Source: Anaerolineaceae bacterium (lineage in GTDB: Bacteria > Chloroflexota > Anaerolineae > JAAYZQ01). From it: a stretch of DNA of 7,646 bases. The notes beneath the pieces are model-generated. The model was not told the origin of the DNA. It made no database searches and saw nothing but the letters and a program-made list of their open reading frames with translations. Below, one piece after another: positions 6,701 through 7,646 of this stretch (the first letter of the stretch is position 1; the number at the start of each line of letters is the position of its first letter). The stretch is from contig JAAYZQ010000431.1 in assembly GCA_012514775.1 (NCBI GenBank), positions 1-7,646 of the forward strand, read 5' to 3'. The position numbers were made by a program, and so were the translations under genes.

Positions 6701-6912
6701 GGGTTGTGGATATATCCCGAGCCGCTGTACAGGTAATAGGAGTAGAGGGCGTGCAGGCTCTCGTCATGGCTCATGGCCCGCGCCCCCAGGTCCCAGAAGC
6801 GGCTGACGACCGCCAGGACAAAGATGAGAACATAGATTGCTTTTTCCCGGTTCGGCCTCAGAATCTCGGCCAGCGGCCGGTCGAACCAGGCCTTTTCGTG
6901 CTCTATTTCCAT
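3769..6912 (-). CDS. Agl23/TIGR03663-like GT-C membrane glycosyltransferase fused to a six-repeat NHL propeller
   Basis: The 1047-residue protein resembles TIGR03663 proteins, linked in archaea to surface glycosylation (Agl23), and has the GT-C layout of lipid-linked-sugar transferases such as ArnT and PMT. About 12-13 hydrophobic segments fill residues 24-550. The first outside loop has SHDE (Asp50-Glu51, the expected catalytic acidic pair) and MMHGPFLFH. Further family-style motifs are SRYIRND (140-146), ATKENAY (184-190), FFTNP followed by GYWLAQQEVERGGQPWFYY (318-352), and AGEKMPWLVVHPALP (422-436). Residues about 551-739 form a soluble, probably extracytoplasmic domain rich in Trp and Tyr. 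Residues 740-1047 contain six NHL repeats (about 758-786, 823-851, 874-901, 920-948, 969-995, 1014-1041), expected to fold as a beta-propeller. The ATG has GAGGT 5 nt upstream. It follows another membrane protein gene by 45 nt and likely shares its transcript. The glycan and acceptor are unknown. Confidence 0.88.
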   Translation of the reverse strand: MEIEHEKAWFDRPLAEILRPNREKAIYVLIFVLAVVSRFWDLGARAMSHDESLHALYSYYLYSGSGYIHNPMMHGPFLFHANALIYFLFGDNDYTARIVPALFGIFMVMSPLLLRRWLGRGGAIVASIMLLISPSFLYYSRYIRNDIYITVWTMLLIAALFHFIRSRDPRWFYLGAAVLMLSLATKENAYIFGFIGLIFILELLVWERARPAMQLWLYVGVAVASIALLAIASLLGGPPAAAAGEEAAGVTGVAKLVQALVIVLGGTLPAALVSASLLRSRHPEPSSITEAARSLSWQNWLMAIIVMFLIYALLFTTFFTNPLGLGTGVAGSIGYWLAQQEVERGGQPWFYYLLVLPMYEFVPLLFSFVATIYYLIRGAGGRRIAASPEAEAEDRAAADSNSRFVAFLIFWNVTTLFTYSWAGEKMPWLVVHPALPMIILSAKFLGDILGPVNWREIWDRGGAILALLLPVTAFGLFMLLRLQPFQGLSLSNLQETGNWITALLVTLLLVLLTLAAMRRLGGRRVLLVALATTAVFLSFFTVRFAWMAAFINYDYATELLVYAHGGADVKPTLAEIAEISRRTVGDKMIEVAYDSDVSWPLEWYMREYPNRKFYGETPTREAMDVPIVLAGDKNDGKVQPFMGDRYHRFKRRLVWWPNQQYMDLTLDRIREILTTPEQREILWDILYYRKYPRTPDDWYHVHNFYLYIRKDVAAQIWDYGARPAEAVELPPDPYLDRHVDLEAAQIWGGQVGTEPGQFNHPRGVAVGPQGNLYVVDSDNHRVQAFDPSGNLLGQWGSNCNLDTQLGCEDPDGSGPLALGDGQFQEPWGIAVSAEGRVYVADTWNHRVQVFDAGGTFLTKWGFYGQTATDARYFYGPRDIAVDAQGRVFVTDTGNKRVVVFDADGNLLDQWGEEGPLPGAFAEPVGLDVDDEGNIYVADTWNQRVQVFDANLDFLREWPVDAWYGQSVVNKPFLAVDGQRRVYITDPEGYRVAVFGPEGEVVATFGLYGFDNLSFSLPSGIDVDDEGNIYVADTDGHRVMRFPPIGEQ
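3772..4695 (-). repeat. NHL-repeat coding region with near-identical DNA between blades
   Basis: This part encodes residues 740-1047. Blade consensus is roughly P-x-G-(I/V)-A-V-D-x-x-G-x-(I/V)-Y-V-A-D-T-x-N-x-R-V-Q-V-F-D. The DNA at 3814-3852 (blade 6) and 4096-4134 (blade 4) matches at 38 of 39 positions. The DNA at 4077-4101 (blade 4) and 4368-4392 (blade 2) matches at 24 of 25. Blades 1, 3 and 5 are more diverged; blade 5 has lost part of the consensus (ITDPEGYRVAVFG). A long insert between blades 1 and 2 (about residues 796-820) carries two Cys residues (799 and 807) and an acidic PDG stretch. Confidence 0.85.
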
Positions 6913-6957
6913 TCTAGACCTCGCACTGTAAGTCGGTAATCCGTCGAATGATGTGCC

Positions 6958-7646
6958 TCAGCTGCCCGTGTCGGCCACCCACAGGACCACCTCCCGGTCG
7001 ACGATGGGCTCGGCGCCCTCGCCGAACATCAGCCAGCGGAGCAGATCCTGGCCCCACAGGCCCCAGGGCAGCCAGTGGCTCCTCAGGGGAAAGCCCTGCC
7101 CGGCAAAGGTCTCGCCGATGGCCGGGTCGCATTCGCCCGGCTCGGCGCAAGCGTGGGCCAGCGTGACGGCGGCCATCGTCTCGGGCGGCGAAGACAGGGA
7201 CTCCACGCTCGTCACCGGCCAGTCGCGCAGGTACCAGGCCACGACGGGGCCGGTGCCGGCGTCGACGGTGACCGGTAGGGTGTGGGCGTCGCCCCGCAGC
7301 TCCAGCGACAGCTCTTCCAGCTCGCTGACCAGCAGCCGCACCTGGGGCGAGGTGGCCCGCTCGGGCACGACGAGCAGCTCTCGCGGGTCGCTGGCGCGGC
7401 CAAAGCTCGGCCCCCACATGGCCCTGACGGTGATCAGGCCCAGGATGGTGACCGCCGCCAGCGAGACACCGGCGGCCAGCAGCTCCCTGCCGCGCCAGAA
7501 GTAGGCCACGGCAGCCAGAGCCACCAGGAGCACCACGGCCACGGCAGCCAGGATGAGGTAGGTGGTCGTGGCATACATGGTCACGCCCGCCACCGAGACC
7601 GTTGCTCCGCTGCTGCTGCGGGCGACAAAGGCCAGTTGCAGGTACA
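6958..7646 (-). CDS. Partial membrane protein, possible paralogue of the downstream GT-C protein (3' part only)
   Basis: The reading frame is open from the right edge to a TGA at 6958-6960, so the gene enters the window already in progress and its start is not seen. GTG at 7591-7593 and ATG at 7576-7578 (both minus strand) are possible internal starts, but the residues encoded upstream of them look like continuing protein (ending ...LAFVARSSSG), so a longer gene is preferred. About 229 codons are visible. They include two hydrophobic segments (one following MYATTTYLIL, one around AAGVSLAAVTILGLITV), then about 150 residues without membrane segments and with several Trp. That soluble part follows the same order of motifs as residues about 588-712 of the downstream protein: a (A/E)WY(L/M)R(D/E)(W/Y)P motif, a short hydrophobic strand, a Trp-Pro segment and a final hydrophobic strand. 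No NHL repeats are present. No function can be given beyond membership of the same locus. Confidence 0.75.
   Translation of the reverse strand, partial: YLQLAFVARSSSGATVSVAGVTMYATTTYLILAAVAVVLLVALAAVAYFWRGRELLAAGVSLAAVTILGLITVRAMWGPSFGRASDPRELLVVPERATSPQVRLLVSELEELSLELRGDAHTLPVTVDAGTGPVVAWYLRDWPVTSVESLSSPPETMAAVTLAHACAEPGECDPAIGETFAGQGFPLRSHWLPWGLWGQDLLRWLMFGEGAEPIVDREVVLWVADTGS

Noticed and set aside
5617..6939. Plus-strand open frame (440 codons) opposite the GT-C gene
   Set aside because: Its composition (His, Gln, Arg, Asp rich) is that of an antisense shadow; the minus strand has clear membrane helices and family motifs.
6914..7417. Minus-strand open frame (167 codons) overlapping the partial membrane protein gene
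   Set aside because: Arg/Ala-rich and out of frame with the hydrophobic segments and the open frame that continues to the window edge; the other frame is better supported.

Overview
The window is GC-rich bacterial chromosomal DNA with tightly packed genes, GTG/TTG starts and a very large membrane glycosyltransferase-like gene of the TIGR03663 (Agl23-like) type. TIGR03663-type proteins are known from haloarchaea and Chloroflexota. Together with an ordinary bacterial GlmU and CorC-like protein, this makes a member of the Chloroflexota (Anaerolineae/Caldilineae-like) the best guess. That assignment is inferred from protein style alone. I see no insertion sequence, phage gene, CRISPR array, tRNA or rRNA.

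Layout. Positions 1-60 hold four tandem copies of a 15-bp unit; the array may continue beyond the left edge. Positions 61-401 are a non-coding region with two candidate promoters, a terminator-like hairpin and a leader of about 200 nt able to form several hairpins. The last hairpin can pair with the whole glmU Shine-Dalgarno sequence. A plus-strand three-gene operon follows: glmU (TTG start at 402), a CNNM/CBS/CorC_HlyC membrane protein (1804-3180) and cytidine deaminase (4-bp ATGA overlap, ending 3596). The gap 3597-3768 lies between convergent operons and contains two strong GC hairpins. On the minus strand is a 1047-residue protein made of a GT-C-type membrane glycosyltransferase joined to a C-terminal six-repeat NHL propeller (3769-6912). 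It is preceded, 45 nt upstream on the same strand, by the 3' part of another membrane protein that runs off the right edge.

How the genes fit together. The plus operon combines UDP-GlcNAc synthesis (GlmU uses UTP), a cyclic-nucleotide- or ion-responsive type membrane protein, and pyrimidine salvage (Cdd yields uridine, upstream of UTP). A metabolic link is plausible but inferred. The minus-strand pair looks like a surface glycosylation module: both proteins have a membrane part followed by a similar-looking extracytoplasmic domain, and one has gained an NHL propeller. The items most worth following up are the glmU leader that can mask its own ribosome binding site, the GT-C/NHL fusion with its recently duplicated or homogenised blades, its probable truncated-in-window paralogue, and the altered ion-site motifs of the CNNM protein.
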